Counted from the first letter of the stretch, positions 26,282 through 35,773 are shown. The stretch: 64,000 nt of DNA from an uncultured Eggerthellaceae bacterium (GCA_947566075.1 CANOIM010000005.1:1-64000), one strand, 5' to 3'. The notes: generated by a model from the letters alone, not told the origin. Numbers and translations are program-made.

Positions 26282-27790
26282 CTAGCTGATCAACCCCTCC
26301 GCCAAACGGGTGAGTCCCATGAAGTTGGATGCTTTGACCAACACGACATCGGCTGAGGAAAGCGAGCCTTCCAGTTCTTCCAGCGCAGCGCCGATGGTAT
26401 CCACGCAGACGATCCGCGCTGGATCCATGCCTGCCGTCTGAGCCCCTTCGCCAATGAGACGGCTCTGCTGGCCCACGCAGACAAGGCGATCCATCCCCGC
26501 TTCGGCCACGGCGGTACCCACACCGCTGTGGCAAGCATCGGAGTGGTCCCCCAGCTCTCCCATGTCTCCCAGCACGGCAACGCGGTCTCCCACCACATCC
26601 ATGGATGCCAGCATGGCCAGGGAGGCACGCATGGAATCAGGGCTGGCGTTGTAGGCATCATTGATGACCAGGTAACCCTCTCGGGAGCGGAGCATCTCCT
26701 GGCGGCCCGCCTCAGGCACCGAGCTTCCCAGGGCCTCAGCGATCTGGGCCGGTTCGATGCCCAGCCCGCGGCCCACAGCAGCAGCGGCCAGAGCATTGCC
26801 CACGTTGTGCTCGCCCCGCAGGGCCAGATGCACGCTGGCGCGCTCCACATCCGGTTCCAGGTTGAAGAGGGTGGGACCGGCATTCGCCTCATCCTGAAAG
26901 CCCTTGAAACAGAGAGTGAACCGAGGGCGCCCTTCGCCATCAAGCTGGATATCCTCCGCCCAGACCAGCTGTTCAGCCTCCTGAGAGAGGGTTGAAAGCC
27001 GCCCTTGGGCATCCCCCTGGTCATAGAGGCAGGTGCGCACCTTGCGAACGTGCAGATGGGAGACCTCCTCCAAGAAGGGCGTGAAGGGGTCTTGGGCATT
27101 CAGAACGGCGCAACCCACCCCTTCGGGCAGCTCTGCAAGAAGCTCCGCCTTGGCGCGAGCGATGTTCTCTTGGCTGCCCAGCATCTCGATGTGGGATTCG
27201 CCCACATTGGTGATGACCCCTTGATCTGGCCGAGCCATACGGCAGAGAGCCTGGATCTGGCCGGAGCCATCCATGCCCATCTCCATGACGATGACCTCAT
27301 CAGTGGGATCAGCGGACAGCAACGTGAGAGGACCGCCCAATTCGTTGTTCTGGTTGCCGCGCGTGGCACAGGTCTTGAACCGAGAAGCAACGACATCGCG
27401 GATGAGGTTCTTGGTGGTGGTCTTCCCCACCGAACCGGTGATGGCAATGACCTTGGCGCTCAGATGATCGCGCCAGGCAGAGGCGATGTCCGCCACCGCA
27501 TGAGGCGTGTTGGGAACGGCGATGATGGCTGCTCCCAGCTCCCGGGCGAGAAGCTTGCAGGGCTCAGACACCGGTTCGCTGACCAATACCGCCCCAGCGC
27601 CCGCCATGAGCGCGGCCTCTATGAAGTCATGGCCGTCAACCCGTGCGCCCTGGATGGCCACATAGAGGCCGCCTTGATCCACTTCTCGGGAATCCAGCGA
27701 GACGGAGGTGAGCACTTCTGAGGCGTCGATGGGCTCTACGACGAAGTCGCCCCCTGTTGCCAGGGCTATCTGCTTGGCGTTCAACCTCAT
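26282..27790 (-). CDS. murF: UDP-MurNAc-tripeptide-D-alanyl-D-alanine ligase
   Basis: MurF adds the D-Ala-D-Ala dipeptide. The P-loop is TGSVGKTTTKNLI. The ATP-site ATRGNQNNELGGPLTLL and the C-terminal NDAYNASPDSMRASL are typical for MurF. At 502 residues it is a little longer than usual, mostly from an acidic insert around DQGDAQGRLSTLSQEAEQL. It overlaps the murE stop by four bases (ATGA) and abuts mraY. Confidence 0.96.
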   Translation of the reverse strand: MRLNAKQIALATGGDFVVEPIDASEVLTSVSLDSREVDQGGLYVAIQGARVDGHDFIEAALMAGAGAVLVSEPVSEPCKLLARELGAAIIAVPNTPHAVADIASAWRDHLSAKVIAITGSVGKTTTKNLIRDVVASRFKTCATRGNQNNELGGPLTLLSADPTDEVIVMEMGMDGSGQIQALCRMARPDQGVITNVGESHIEMLGSQENIARAKAELLAELPEGVGCAVLNAQDPFTPFLEEVSHLHVRKVRTCLYDQGDAQGRLSTLSQEAEQLVWAEDIQLDGEGRPRFTLCFKGFQDEANAGPTLFNLEPDVERASVHLALRGEHNVGNALAAAAVGRGLGIEPAQIAEALGSSVPEAGRQEMLRSREGYLVINDAYNASPDSMRASLAMLASMDVVGDRVAVLGDMGELGDHSDACHSGVGTAVAEAGMDRLVCVGQQSRLIGEGAQTAGMDPARIVCVDTIGAALEELEGSLSSADVVLVKASNFMGLTRLAEGLIS

Positions 27791-29301
27791 CGCGCCTCAA
27801 CTCCATCCATGACCGCGCGCATGAGCAGGGCGTAGCGCGCCTCTTCCCTATCATCGAAATGCACCGTATCTGCTCCGAACATCATCTTATCCTCATGGCC
27901 ACGACCGCAGATGAGGACGATATCTCCTGGCGCGGCTTGGTTGATAGCAACCTGGATGGCCGCTTTCCTATCAGGGATGGCGTGGATGCGCGCCTCATCA
28001 GGGGACAGGGCAGCGCGAACCTCTTCGAGGATGTCAAGCACCCGTTCCCCATGGGCGTTGTCATTGGTGAGGAAGATATCGTCGGCCAAGAGGGAGGCCT
28101 GGGCCATCTCTGAGCGCTTCAGGCGGTCCCGGTCCCCTTCGCAACCGAAGACCAAAGCCACGTGCCCCTCTGCGGCCTCCTTGGCGGAGCGGATGACCTT
28201 CTCCAAGGCATCGGGAGTGTGAGCGTAGTCAACATAGACCGCAAAACCCAGATCGGGCTTGACGGTTGCTTGTTGCATGCGCCCCGGAGGCGCTGAGGCC
28301 GTTGCCAGGGCTGCTGCGGCCTGGTGCGCATCCACCCCTAAAGCCAGCACGCATCCCAGCGCCACGAGGATGTTCTCGGTATTGAAGCTACCCAAGAGGC
28401 CGTGGGTGATGACGAGCTGGCCTTCTGGTGCAAGGCGTTCGGAGAGCCGAAGGGTAAGCTGAGTGGTGCCCTTCACACGGCAGGAAGCGGTGAGCTGGAT
28501 ATCATCCTCGAGCCGTTTCCCCACCGCGATGACCTCATCCCCTGCCTCACGGCAAGCCGCTACCAGCGCTTGGCCGCCTTCGGTCAGAGTGGATATGACG
28601 CGGATGGCAGGGTAGTCCGCTGAGAACAGGAGCTTCTTCGCTTCGAAGTACTCCTCGAGGGTGTGGTGATAATCCAGGTGATCATGGGTGATGTTCGTGA
28701 ACGCCGTGACCGCGAAGCGGGTGGCCCAGGGGCGCCCCAGGCTCAGAGCATGGGAGGACACTTCCATGGCTACCGCCTGACAACCCTCATCGCGCATGAG
28801 GGCAAGGATGCGCTGAAGGTCCGCTGACTCCGGCGTGGTATGCAGGCTGGGGATGGGCTGCCCGCAGGCCCGAGAGCCACAGGTGCCGATCACGCCACAG
28901 GGGCGATGAACAGCCTGGAGCATGGCCTCTATGAGGTAGGTGACCGTGGTCTTGCCGTTGGTGCCCGTCACCCCGATGACGCCCATCTCCTGGGAGGGGT
29001 TCCCGTAGAAGGCGGCAGCCGCTTCGGCCAAGGCCCGCCGGGCATCCGCCACGCGCACCTGGGTCACCTGCTGGGGATCAACCAGCTCAGGCTGACGCTG
29101 GCAGACGATGACCGAAGCTCCGGCATCCACAGCCGCTTGGGCGAAGCCATGACCATCGGATTCGGTGCCCACCACGCAGAAGAAGGCATCTCCGGGCCGC
29201 ACGGCCCGGCTATCGAAGGCGATGCCGCTTATGGATGCAAGAGGGTCCCCGATGACCTCATGTTCGATGTTGGCGAATATGTCGGCGCAAGTGCTGGGCA
29301 T
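27787..29301 (-). CDS. murE: UDP-MurNAc-dipeptide-diamino acid ligase
   Basis: MurE adds the third stem residue (meso-DAP or Lys). The P-loop is GVTGTNGKTTVTYLI, with FTNITHDHLDYHHTLEEYF and VDYAHTPDALEKVI following. I choose the ATG at 29301, which has AGGGG about 7 bp upstream and avoids overlap with ftsI; a TTG at 29343 is less likely. The position that reads DNPR in DAP-adding enzymes reads DNAHGE here, so the amino acid specificity is uncertain. The 504-residue length is normal. Confidence 0.93.
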   Translation of the reverse strand: MPSTCADIFANIEHEVIGDPLASISGIAFDSRAVRPGDAFFCVVGTESDGHGFAQAAVDAGASVIVCQRQPELVDPQQVTQVRVADARRALAEAAAAFYGNPSQEMGVIGVTGTNGKTTVTYLIEAMLQAVHRPCGVIGTCGSRACGQPIPSLHTTPESADLQRILALMRDEGCQAVAMEVSSHALSLGRPWATRFAVTAFTNITHDHLDYHHTLEEYFEAKKLLFSADYPAIRVISTLTEGGQALVAACREAGDEVIAVGKRLEDDIQLTASCRVKGTTQLTLRLSERLAPEGQLVITHGLLGSFNTENILVALGCVLALGVDAHQAAAALATASAPPGRMQQATVKPDLGFAVYVDYAHTPDALEKVIRSAKEAAEGHVALVFGCEGDRDRLKRSEMAQASLLADDIFLTNDNAHGERVLDILEEVRAALSPDEARIHAIPDRKAAIQVAINQAAPGDIVLICGRGHEDKMMFGADTVHFDDREEARYALLMRAVMDGVEAR

Positions 29302-29311
29302 GGCATGGCCC

Positions 29312-31078
29312 CTATTTGACGGGGACGATGTTGTACAAGTCAATGGCTTCCAGCATTATATCGTGAAAGACCGAGGCCATCCTGCCTTCGTAGTTGATGT
29401 TGTTGGCCGAAACGAAGCAGGCCAGGTTGGAGTTGGAGTTATCAATGAAGCCCGCGAAGCAGAGGTTGTAGCAGCTCTCAGCATAACCGCCGTTCTCTGC
29501 TATCTCCGCGGTAGAGGTCTTGCCAGCCACCTCGTAGTTCTCGATGGCCGCATCGGTACCCGTGCCGCTTTGGACCACGCCCTTGAGCATGCCCTTGAGC
29601 TTATCCAGGGCCTCTTGGTCATCTATCACCTGTTCGCTGGCGTATTCCTCCCATTCGCCCGTCTGGGGCTTGGAGATGAGGAAGTGCGGGGTGCACAGCA
29701 GACCATCAGCAGCCACCATGCCGTAGAAGCGGGCCATGGTGAGCGGAGTGGCCGTGAGCCCCTGTCCGAAGGAGATGTTACACCCGGTCACGTAGGCCCA
29801 TTCGTTGAAATCCGGCATGGTCTCTTGGGCCTCGCCAGGATAATCCACGCCGGTCTTCTCGGTGATCTTGAGCCGTTCGATCATGGCATTGAGCTTGTCG
29901 AAACCGGCTTTTTCCGTAGCCAGGGAGATGCCCACGTTAGAGGACTGATTCAAGATCTCTGCGAAGGTCATATCCACATCAGGACGCTCATGGGCATCAG
30001 TGATGACGTATTCGTCAGCTTCCAGGCCCGCAGGGCAGAACAGGACGTCCTCCGGCTCCAAGGCGCGCTCATGGAGCACGGTGAGCGCAGACACCGTCTT
30101 GAAGATGGACCCCGGCTCGAAAGCCTGGGTGATGGCCGTCAGGTTATCCGATCCGATCATGGAGTGCTCTCGGTCGGTGGGATCCAGGTAGGGGTATGAG
30201 CAGATGGCGTAGATCTCACCGGTGTCCCCATCGATCACCACCGAAGAGCCTTGCTTGCCCTCATAGGAGAGCACGCCCTCTTCCAGAGCCTCTTCCATCT
30301 TGGTCTGAAGGCGGATATCCAAGGAGACCATGATATCCTCGCCATCTTTGGCGGGGGTGTCCTCATGAACGCCGCCCGGAATGGGTGCCCCCTTCTCGCC
30401 CCGTTCGGCAGAATACTTGCCGGGTGTGCCCCGCAAGATCTCCTCGTATTGCAGCTCAAGCCCGGTGATGCCGTTGCCGTCAACATCGCACACGCCGATG
30501 ACCTGACCACCCACGCCGCCGTTGGGGTATTCGCGCCGAGAATCAGCGATGAAGTAGATGCCGGGCAGCTCCATCTCCTTGATGCGCTGGGCCTTCTCCA
30601 GATCAGCCTGGCGCTCTATGTAGACGAACGTGCTGGGCTCCCGCGAGAGGAGCGTCTCATAATAGGGCGCATCCTCTTCCAAGACCATGGCCAGCATCTC
30701 CGCCTCATGGCGCGGGTTCGTTATCTCAGAGGGGTTGCAGTAGATGGTGGTGCAATCCACGCTGACGGCCAGCACTTGGCCGTTGCGGTCATAGATGGTC
30801 CCACGCTTCGGCGTGACCGGGAAGTTGATGGTACGACTCTCCTCCGCCATGGCGGTGTAGTGAGGGGCCACGATCACCTGGAGATACACCAGGCGCAAGA
30901 GGAAGATGGCGGCAATGACGAGGAAGAGGATGCGCACATAGCGCATGGGCCGTGAGGTGGCCGAGGCCTTGCGCCTCGATTCGCTTTCCATGAGCCCCGT
31001 CAGGGCCGAACCTATGCTGGAAGCCGCCTGCGCTCCCCTGCTAGCCGGTTCCTTGCCCCAGCGTCCGTTTTCCGCCAC
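29312..31078 (-). CDS. ftsI: Septal transpeptidase FtsI/PBP2-type class B PBP
   Basis: This is a class B penicillin-binding protein that cross-links septal peptidoglycan with FtsW. A cytoplasmic head of about 45 residues precedes one membrane segment (about 46-68). The pedestal domain starts at PKRGTIYDRNG. The active-site motifs are SxxK as SIFK (Ser324), SxN as SSN (about 376) and KTG as KTST near residue 514. At 588 residues the length is normal. It follows ftsL by 3 bp. Confidence 0.95.
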   Translation of the reverse strand: MAENGRWGKEPASRGAQAASSIGSALTGLMESESRRKASATSRPMRYVRILFLVIAAIFLLRLVYLQVIVAPHYTAMAEESRTINFPVTPKRGTIYDRNGQVLAVSVDCTTIYCNPSEITNPRHEAEMLAMVLEEDAPYYETLLSREPSTFVYIERQADLEKAQRIKEMELPGIYFIADSRREYPNGGVGGQVIGVCDVDGNGITGLELQYEEILRGTPGKYSAERGEKGAPIPGGVHEDTPAKDGEDIMVSLDIRLQTKMEEALEEGVLSYEGKQGSSVVIDGDTGEIYAICSYPYLDPTDREHSMIGSDNLTAITQAFEPGSIFKTVSALTVLHERALEPEDVLFCPAGLEADEYVITDAHERPDVDMTFAEILNQSSNVGISLATEKAGFDKLNAMIERLKITEKTGVDYPGEAQETMPDFNEWAYVTGCNISFGQGLTATPLTMARFYGMVAADGLLCTPHFLISKPQTGEWEEYASEQVIDDQEALDKLKGMLKGVVQSGTGTDAAIENYEVAGKTSTAEIAENGGYAESCYNLCFAGFIDNSNSNLACFVSANNINYEGRMASVFHDIMLEAIDLYNIVPVK

Positions 31079-31081
31079 AGG

Positions 31082-31669
31082 CTACTCCGCCGCCTTGCCG
31101 CTGCTAGGAGCTTGGCTTTCGCCAGCTGCATCAGTGCTCTCAGCCGCTGTGGCAGCTGCCTGTTCGGCAACGGCCTCCATCGTCCCTGAAAGGGAGAGGC
31201 GCCCCGCATCATCGCGAACGACGATATCCCCGGATATGTCGATGAACGCCGCCTTCGCCGGGCTGCGCATGCCCCCTGCGATGGCATCGCGCTTCACCCG
31301 CGTCGGATTCGCCAGAGATGCCTGGACCACCTCCAGCTCACTGCCCACCTCACGGGCATCGCTGATCTGGCTGTCTATCTGGCGGGCCTCCATGGCCGTG
31401 GCCACCGTGGCAGAGGAAAGGGTGATGCGCACGCATCCGATGGCCGCGAAGGCCACGATGAAGGCGATCAAGAGCTTGGCGAAGAGGATGGCGCCGCTTG
31501 AAGCCGCCCGCTCCTGACGAGCCCCGCCCGGCATCACCTCGATGCCATGACGCGGTGCCTCAGGGGTGCGGTCCAGCTTGCGAGCGGTGGAGCCGTAGTT
31601 GTATGCAGGGCGCTGACTCAAACCGTCTATCCTTAAATGCAGTGGTCTCTTCTCAATGCGCAGGCTCAT
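31082..31669 (-). CDS. FtsL-like bitopic division protein
   Basis: This 195-residue protein in the ftsL position has a cytoplasmic head of about 60 residues. One membrane segment (AKLLIAFIVAFAAIGCVRITL) is followed by a short coiled coil (EARQIDSQISDAREVGSELEV) and an Ala/Ser/Glu-rich tail. Sequence conservation is weak, as is normal for FtsL. Place and architecture, rather than motif, support the call. FtsL links the regulatory complex to FtsW-FtsI. It overlaps rsmH by 17 bp. Confidence 0.75.
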   Translation of the reverse strand: MSLRIEKRPLHLRIDGLSQRPAYNYGSTARKLDRTPEAPRHGIEVMPGGARQERAASSGAILFAKLLIAFIVAFAAIGCVRITLSSATVATAMEARQIDSQISDAREVGSELEVVQASLANPTRVKRDAIAGGMRSPAKAAFIDISGDIVVRDDAGRLSLSGTMEAVAEQAAATAAESTDAAGESQAPSSGKAAE

Positions 31670-32654
31670 CAGAGAGCCTACGAGCGATGCGCAGCTTCGC
31701 GCTGCGCGCTCGGGGATTGCGCTCCACCTCCGCCTGGGTGGGCAGGATGGGCTTGCGCGTCATCACCTCGAGCATCGGGCATCTCCCACAGGCGCAAACA
31801 GGTAGGTCTGGCGGACAGGTGCAGCGGTTCGCGAAAGCACCGAAGGTCTCCTTGACGATGCGATCCTCTATGGAGTGATAGCTGATCACGCAGATGCGGC
31901 CGCCGGGCAAGAGCCATCGAATGGCCGCCTCAAGACCGCGCTGGAGCATCTGGCGCTCCTGATTGACCTCCATGCGCAACGCTTGGAACGTGCGTTTGGC
32001 GGGATGACCGCCGGATCTTCGGGCCGATGCCGGAATGGCTGCCTTGATGATATCCACCAATTGGCTTGAGGTGGTGATCGGCGAGCCATCCCTGGCGGCC
32101 ACGATGAATGACGCGATGCGGCTTGCCCACCTCTCATCCGAGTTAGAGCGTAGGATCCGAGTGAGATCGGCTTCGTTTGCGGTGTTGATGATCTCTGCTG
32201 CGGTTATGGTCTGTTGACCCGGATCCATACGCATGTCGAGGGGGGCATCCTCCTTGAAGGAGAAGCCACGAGCGGGGAGGTCTATCTGGGGTGACGATAC
32301 GCCAAGGTCGAAGAGCACAGCGTTCACGCCTGGGATCTCAGCCTTGAGGAGCAATTCGTCAAGATCGCCGAAGTTGCCCTTCAAGAGCAGAAGCTCAGGC
32401 CGCTCCCCTTCAGGGAGGGCTTCCAAGCGCTTGCGCGCCTCCGCTTGGGCCATGGCATCTTGGTCGATGCCGATGAGCAGACCCGTTCTGCCCAACCTCT
32501 TGGCTGCTGCCACCGAATGCCCTGCTCCACCGAGAGTCGCATCGACGAATACCTCCCCTTCGCGGAGAGCTGCTCCATCCATGCACTCATCGAGCAGGAC
32601 TGGGATATGCCGATATTCGCTTGTCATAGTGCGCGGGCTGCTGAAACCATCCAA
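31653..32654 (-). CDS. rsmH: 16S rRNA (cytosine1402-N4) methyltransferase
   Basis: RsmH methylates C1402 of 16S rRNA using SAM. The N-terminal HIPVLLDECMDG, the SAM loop DATLGGAGHS, FDLGVSSPQID and the late motif ISYHSIEDRIVK are all conserved. Neither the ATG at 32654 nor the one at 32627 (residue 10, closer to family starts) has a good ribosome site, so coupling to mraZ, 15 bp upstream, may matter. At 333 residues the length is normal. Confidence 0.96.
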   Translation of the reverse strand: MDGFSSPRTMTSEYRHIPVLLDECMDGAALREGEVFVDATLGGAGHSVAAAKRLGRTGLLIGIDQDAMAQAEARKRLEALPEGERPELLLLKGNFGDLDELLLKAEIPGVNAVLFDLGVSSPQIDLPARGFSFKEDAPLDMRMDPGQQTITAAEIINTANEADLTRILRSNSDERWASRIASFIVAARDGSPITTSSQLVDIIKAAIPASARRSGGHPAKRTFQALRMEVNQERQMLQRGLEAAIRWLLPGGRICVISYHSIEDRIVKETFGAFANRCTCPPDLPVCACGRCPMLEVMTRKPILPTQAEVERNPRARSAKLRIARRLSDEPAH

Positions 32655-32669
32655 GGAGGCGGGAGCCCT

Positions 32670-33158
32670 TTAGCCTTCCGGCTCTTCGTCATAAAAGAGG
32701 CCGAGGTCTATGTCTCCGAACTCCTTATCGTAGGCTTCTGCATCCCAAACCTCGAAGTACCCCACGTTGCCCACCAGCACCACTTCCTTCGTGATGCCCA
32801 CAGCCTCACGAGCTTGCTGGTTCAGCATGACGCGACCAGAGGAATCCACTTCCTCGCGCTTGGCACGAGACTTCAGCAGCGTGCGCATCTTCACCTGACG
32901 GCGATCGGAGGACTTGAAACCCCCGAACTTGTCTTCGAACAGCCCCTCAACCCATTCGTTGAAGGTGTCCGGCCGGAAGACGTACAAGCACTTGTCTGTG
33001 AGCTCCCTGGACACGACGAGGTCTGCGGCCAGAACTTTGCGGAATTCCGCGGGAACAGCCACGCGGCCCTTGGAATCTACCTTGAAGCGGAACTCACCGA
33101 ACAGGTCGAACGCCTGAGCGCCCTCTCTCTGCTCCTCCGCTTCCTTTTCCTTGGCCAA
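32670..33158 (-). CDS. mraZ: Transcriptional regulator MraZ
   Basis: MraZ is a double SpoVT-AbrB-domain protein that binds repeats in its own promoter and controls the dcw cluster. The two half-domains are seen as FRFKVDSKGRVAVPAEFRKVL and, about 75 residues later, KREEVDSSGRVMLNQQAREAVG. At 162 residues it is slightly long, with about 15 extra N-terminal charged residues and an acidic tail. It opens the cluster. Matching MraZ boxes lie about 95 bp upstream of the start. Confidence 0.96.
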   Translation of the reverse strand: MAKEKEAEEQREGAQAFDLFGEFRFKVDSKGRVAVPAEFRKVLAADLVVSRELTDKCLYVFRPDTFNEWVEGLFEDKFGGFKSSDRRQVKMRTLLKSRAKREEVDSSGRVMLNQQAREAVGITKEVVLVGNVGYFEVWDAEAYDKEFGDIDLGLFYDEEPEG

Positions 33159-33251
33159 GGCCTATCCCCGATCTGCGTTCTGTGGTGTTTCGATCATTCG
33201 TTGAGTAGTGCGTTTCGAAACCCACAAAGTTCCATCCGTGCGGTGCATCTT

Positions 33252-33271
33252 ATGCCACTTTGCCCCACTTT
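33252..33271 (-). promoter_or_regulatory. MraZ boxes
   Basis: On the minus strand two decamers, AAAGTGGGGC and AAAGTGGCAT, lie head to tail with exactly 10-bp spacing. They contain the GTGG core separated by 5 bases known for MraZ operators. Weaker flanking decamers may extend the array. Confidence 0.7.
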
Positions 33272-33315
33272 GCAACACCACAGCTCCAGAAGGATACTAA
33301 AGAATGCCCAGGTAG

Positions 33316-33330
33316 AGAACGTTTGTTCGC
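33316..33330 (-). promoter_or_regulatory. LexA-like (SOS) box in the mraZ leader
   Basis: The minus strand reads CGAAC-AAAC-GTTCT, close to the Gram-positive LexA consensus CGAAC-N4-GTTCG with a perfect GAAC/GTTC dyad. It lies about 45 bp upstream of the MraZ boxes. Confidence 0.5.
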
Positions 33331-33455
33331 TTGTTTTAGAGCAAGAATCACAAGATGTTGTAGGGCGATATCCCCCGCCCACGAGATGAGCGAAATGTGG
33401 CGGTTCAAGGGAATTTTCCGCGAAAGGCCCTCTGGCGTTTCGCTCTGGACGCGCC

Positions 33456-34349
33456 TCAGATAAGGCTTATGGGCGTCTTCTGCTTCGCCACGGAAGCGGA
33501 GGCGGGATGCTGGTGCAGTGCAAGCACCTGGGCCAGGGCCTCTTGCGCCTGTAGGTACAGGTTGTTCTCCTGGGAAACATGCATGGCAACCACCTGTTCC
33601 AGCATCGTGCCACCAAGGCAGCTCAGCAGCTGATCCAGCTCCGCCGCTGCCTGATCGTTGGAGAGGTGACCCCTATCTGAGAGGATGCGCTGCTTGAGGA
33701 GGTACGGATAGGAACCTTCGCGAAGCATCTGCACATCATGATTCGCTTCCAAAGCCAGCAGACGCACGCCTTGCAGGGCATCATGGGCTTCCGGCGTCAC
33801 GCATCCCGTGTCCGTCAGATAACCCAGGGTATCCTTGGCCCATCCCTCCCCTTCGCCTTCCACGCGGAACCCGAAGGACTCCACCGCATCATGAGAGGTG
33901 CGGAACACATGGACCTGCATACCGCCCGCTGAGAGCGCATCCCCCGCCCGGAATGGATGGAAGGACACACCTTCCGTGCCCAGGGCTTCCTCCACAGGCC
34001 CGCTGACCGCACGCACGGCGGGGCTGGCATGGATGGTCACCTGCGCCCCCAACTTGGTCAGACCACGCACCGCCACGCCGAGGCCCTTCGTATGATCGGA
34101 ATGATCGTGGGTGATGAGGATGTCGGTAAGGCTGGCTGGGTCCACGCCTGCGCCCACGCACCCCGCGATGAGGTCCCGCTTGCAGATGCCGCAATCGATC
34201 AGGAGGGCAGCCTCGGCCGCGCTATCCTTGATGATGGCTGCATTGCCTTTCGATCCACTGGCGATCACATGAAGCTGAAGCAAAGGCCCTCCCAGCCGTA
34301 CAGGTTGAACGCTCAAGGCTGATCCATCCTGCAGCCCTGAGGGCTCCAT
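33456..34349 (-). CDS. MBL-fold metallo-hydrolase (WalJ/YycJ-like)
   Basis: The N-terminal VIASGSKGNAAII and the metal-binding motif THDHSDHTKG place this in the metallo-beta-lactamase superfamily, closest to the WalJ (YycJ/VicX) group, whose members act on nucleic acid or in cell-wall/DNA-replication coordination. The long ORF starts at 34349, but a TTG at 34283 preceded by GGGAGG starts just before the conserved LQLHVIASGS and is a good alternative (275 residues). It precedes the mraZ leader in the same direction. No WalRK two-component genes are next to it. Confidence 0.85.
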   Translation of the reverse strand: MEPSGLQDGSALSVQPVRLGGPLLQLHVIASGSKGNAAIIKDSAAEAALLIDCGICKRDLIAGCVGAGVDPASLTDILITHDHSDHTKGLGVAVRGLTKLGAQVTIHASPAVRAVSGPVEEALGTEGVSFHPFRAGDALSAGGMQVHVFRTSHDAVESFGFRVEGEGEGWAKDTLGYLTDTGCVTPEAHDALQGVRLLALEANHDVQMLREGSYPYLLKQRILSDRGHLSNDQAAAELDQLLSCLGGTMLEQVVAMHVSQENNLYLQAQEALAQVLALHQHPASASVAKQKTPISLI

Positions 34350-34408
34350 TATATTTGCTATCCTTTCGAAGACCCTTTTCAGACGGCCCGAAGACCCAAG
34401 GAGTGGAC

Positions 34409-35773
34409 ATGCAGCTCACACCGGCTGAGATCACCGAGACGCTTTCCATGGTGTCAAAGCAGCACCTGGACATCCGCACCATCACGCTAGGGCTCAACCT
34501 GCGCGGCTGCGTGGATACAGACATCCATCGCGTGGCCGCAAAGGTCTATGAGCGTATGCGCACGGCAGCAGAGCGGCTCGTACCCGTAGCGGATCAGCTG
34601 GAACGCGAATACGGGATCCCCATCGTGAACAAGCGCATATCCGTGACGCCCATCGCTGAGATCTGTGCCGCTGTATCAGCGGAAGACCTGACGCCGGTGG
34701 CCGTAGCCATGGATAAGGCCGCTGCAGAGGTGGGCGTTGACTTCGTAGGTGGCTTCACGGCCCTGGTGCAGAAGGGTGCCTCCCGAGGGGATATCAAGCT
34801 CATGGAATCCATCCCCACGGCCCTGGCTGAGACCAACTGCGTGTGCTCTTCTGTGAACATCGGATCCACCCGGGCGGGGCTCAACATGGATGCCATCCTG
34901 CGCATGGCGCATATCATCCGCCGCACGGCCGAAGCCACGGCAGAGAGGGATTGCATCGGCGCAGGCAAGCTGGTGGTGTTCTGCAACGCGGTTGAAGACA
35001 ACCCTTTCATGGCGGGGGCCTTCCATGGCTCGGGCGAGGCTGATGAGGTCATCAACGTGGGCGTATCCGGCCCCGGCGTGGTGCGGGCGGTGCTGGCAGG
35101 CATGCCCAAGGACGCTGACATCACCTCCGTGGCTGAAGCCATCAAGGCCACGGCCTTCAAGATCACCCGCGCCGGAGAGCTGATGGCTCGGGAGGCGGCA
35201 GCGCGCCTGGGCTATCAGAAGGGGATCTTGGACTTGTCTTTGGCCCCCACCCCGGCTGAGCATGATTCCGTGGCAGAGATCCTGGAAGCCATCGGCGTGG
35301 GAGTGTGCGGCGGCCCTGGCACCACAGCGGCCCTGGCTATGCTGAATGACGCCGTCAAGAAGGGCGGCGCCATGGCGTCATCTTCTGTAGGCGGCCTGTC
35401 TGGCGCCTTCATCCCCGTATCTGAGGATGCCGGGATGATCCGCGCGGCAGAGATGGGGGCTTTGAGCCTTTCCAAGCTGGAAGCCATGACCAGCGTGTGC
35501 TCGGTAGGATTGGACATGATAGCCGTACCCGGAGACACCAGCGTGGAAGCCCTCTTCGGCATCATCGCTGACGAGGCAGCCATCGGCATGATCAACAACA
35601 AGACCACAGCCGTGCGCATCATCCCCGCCATAGGCAAGAGCGTGGGAGACACTCTGGATTTCGGGGGACTCTTGGGCCGCGCCCCGGTCATGGCCGTGAA
35701 CCCCTACGCGGGAGAGGTGCTGGCTCACCGCGGCGGCCACATGCCCGCTCCCTTGAATTCGCTGAAGAACTAG
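34409..35773 (+). CDS. PFL-family protein (DUF711/UPF0210)
   Basis: The protein belongs to the PFL (UPF0210) family, crystallised but without assigned function. Typical segments are ISVTPIAEICAA, DFVGGFTALVQKG, SVNIGSTRAGLNMDAI and the C-terminal VNPYAGEVLAHRGGHMPAPL. I choose the ATG at 34409, with AAGGAG 6 bp upstream (454 residues), over one at 34355. An ACT-domain (GcvR-like) gene often sits beside this family but is absent here. It diverges from the metallo-hydrolase gene. Confidence 0.9.
   Translation: MQLTPAEITETLSMVSKQHLDIRTITLGLNLRGCVDTDIHRVAAKVYERMRTAAERLVPVADQLEREYGIPIVNKRISVTPIAEICAAVSAEDLTPVAVAMDKAAAEVGVDFVGGFTALVQKGASRGDIKLMESIPTALAETNCVCSSVNIGSTRAGLNMDAILRMAHIIRRTAEATAERDCIGAGKLVVFCNAVEDNPFMAGAFHGSGEADEVINVGVSGPGVVRAVLAGMPKDADITSVAEAIKATAFKITRAGELMAREAAARLGYQKGILDLSLAPTPAEHDSVAEILEAIGVGVCGGPGTTAALAMLNDAVKKGGAMASSSVGGLSGAFIPVSEDAGMIRAAEMGALSLSKLEAMTSVCSVGLDMIAVPGDTSVEALFGIIADEAAIGMINNKTTAVRIIPAIGKSVGDTLDFGGLLGRAPVMAVNPYAGEVLAHRGGHMPAPLNSLKN

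Noticed and set aside
33291..33330. Search for a -35/-10 pair for mraZ
   Set aside because: TAGTAT at 33294-33299 on the minus strand is a possible -10, but no convincing -35 at the right distance was found.
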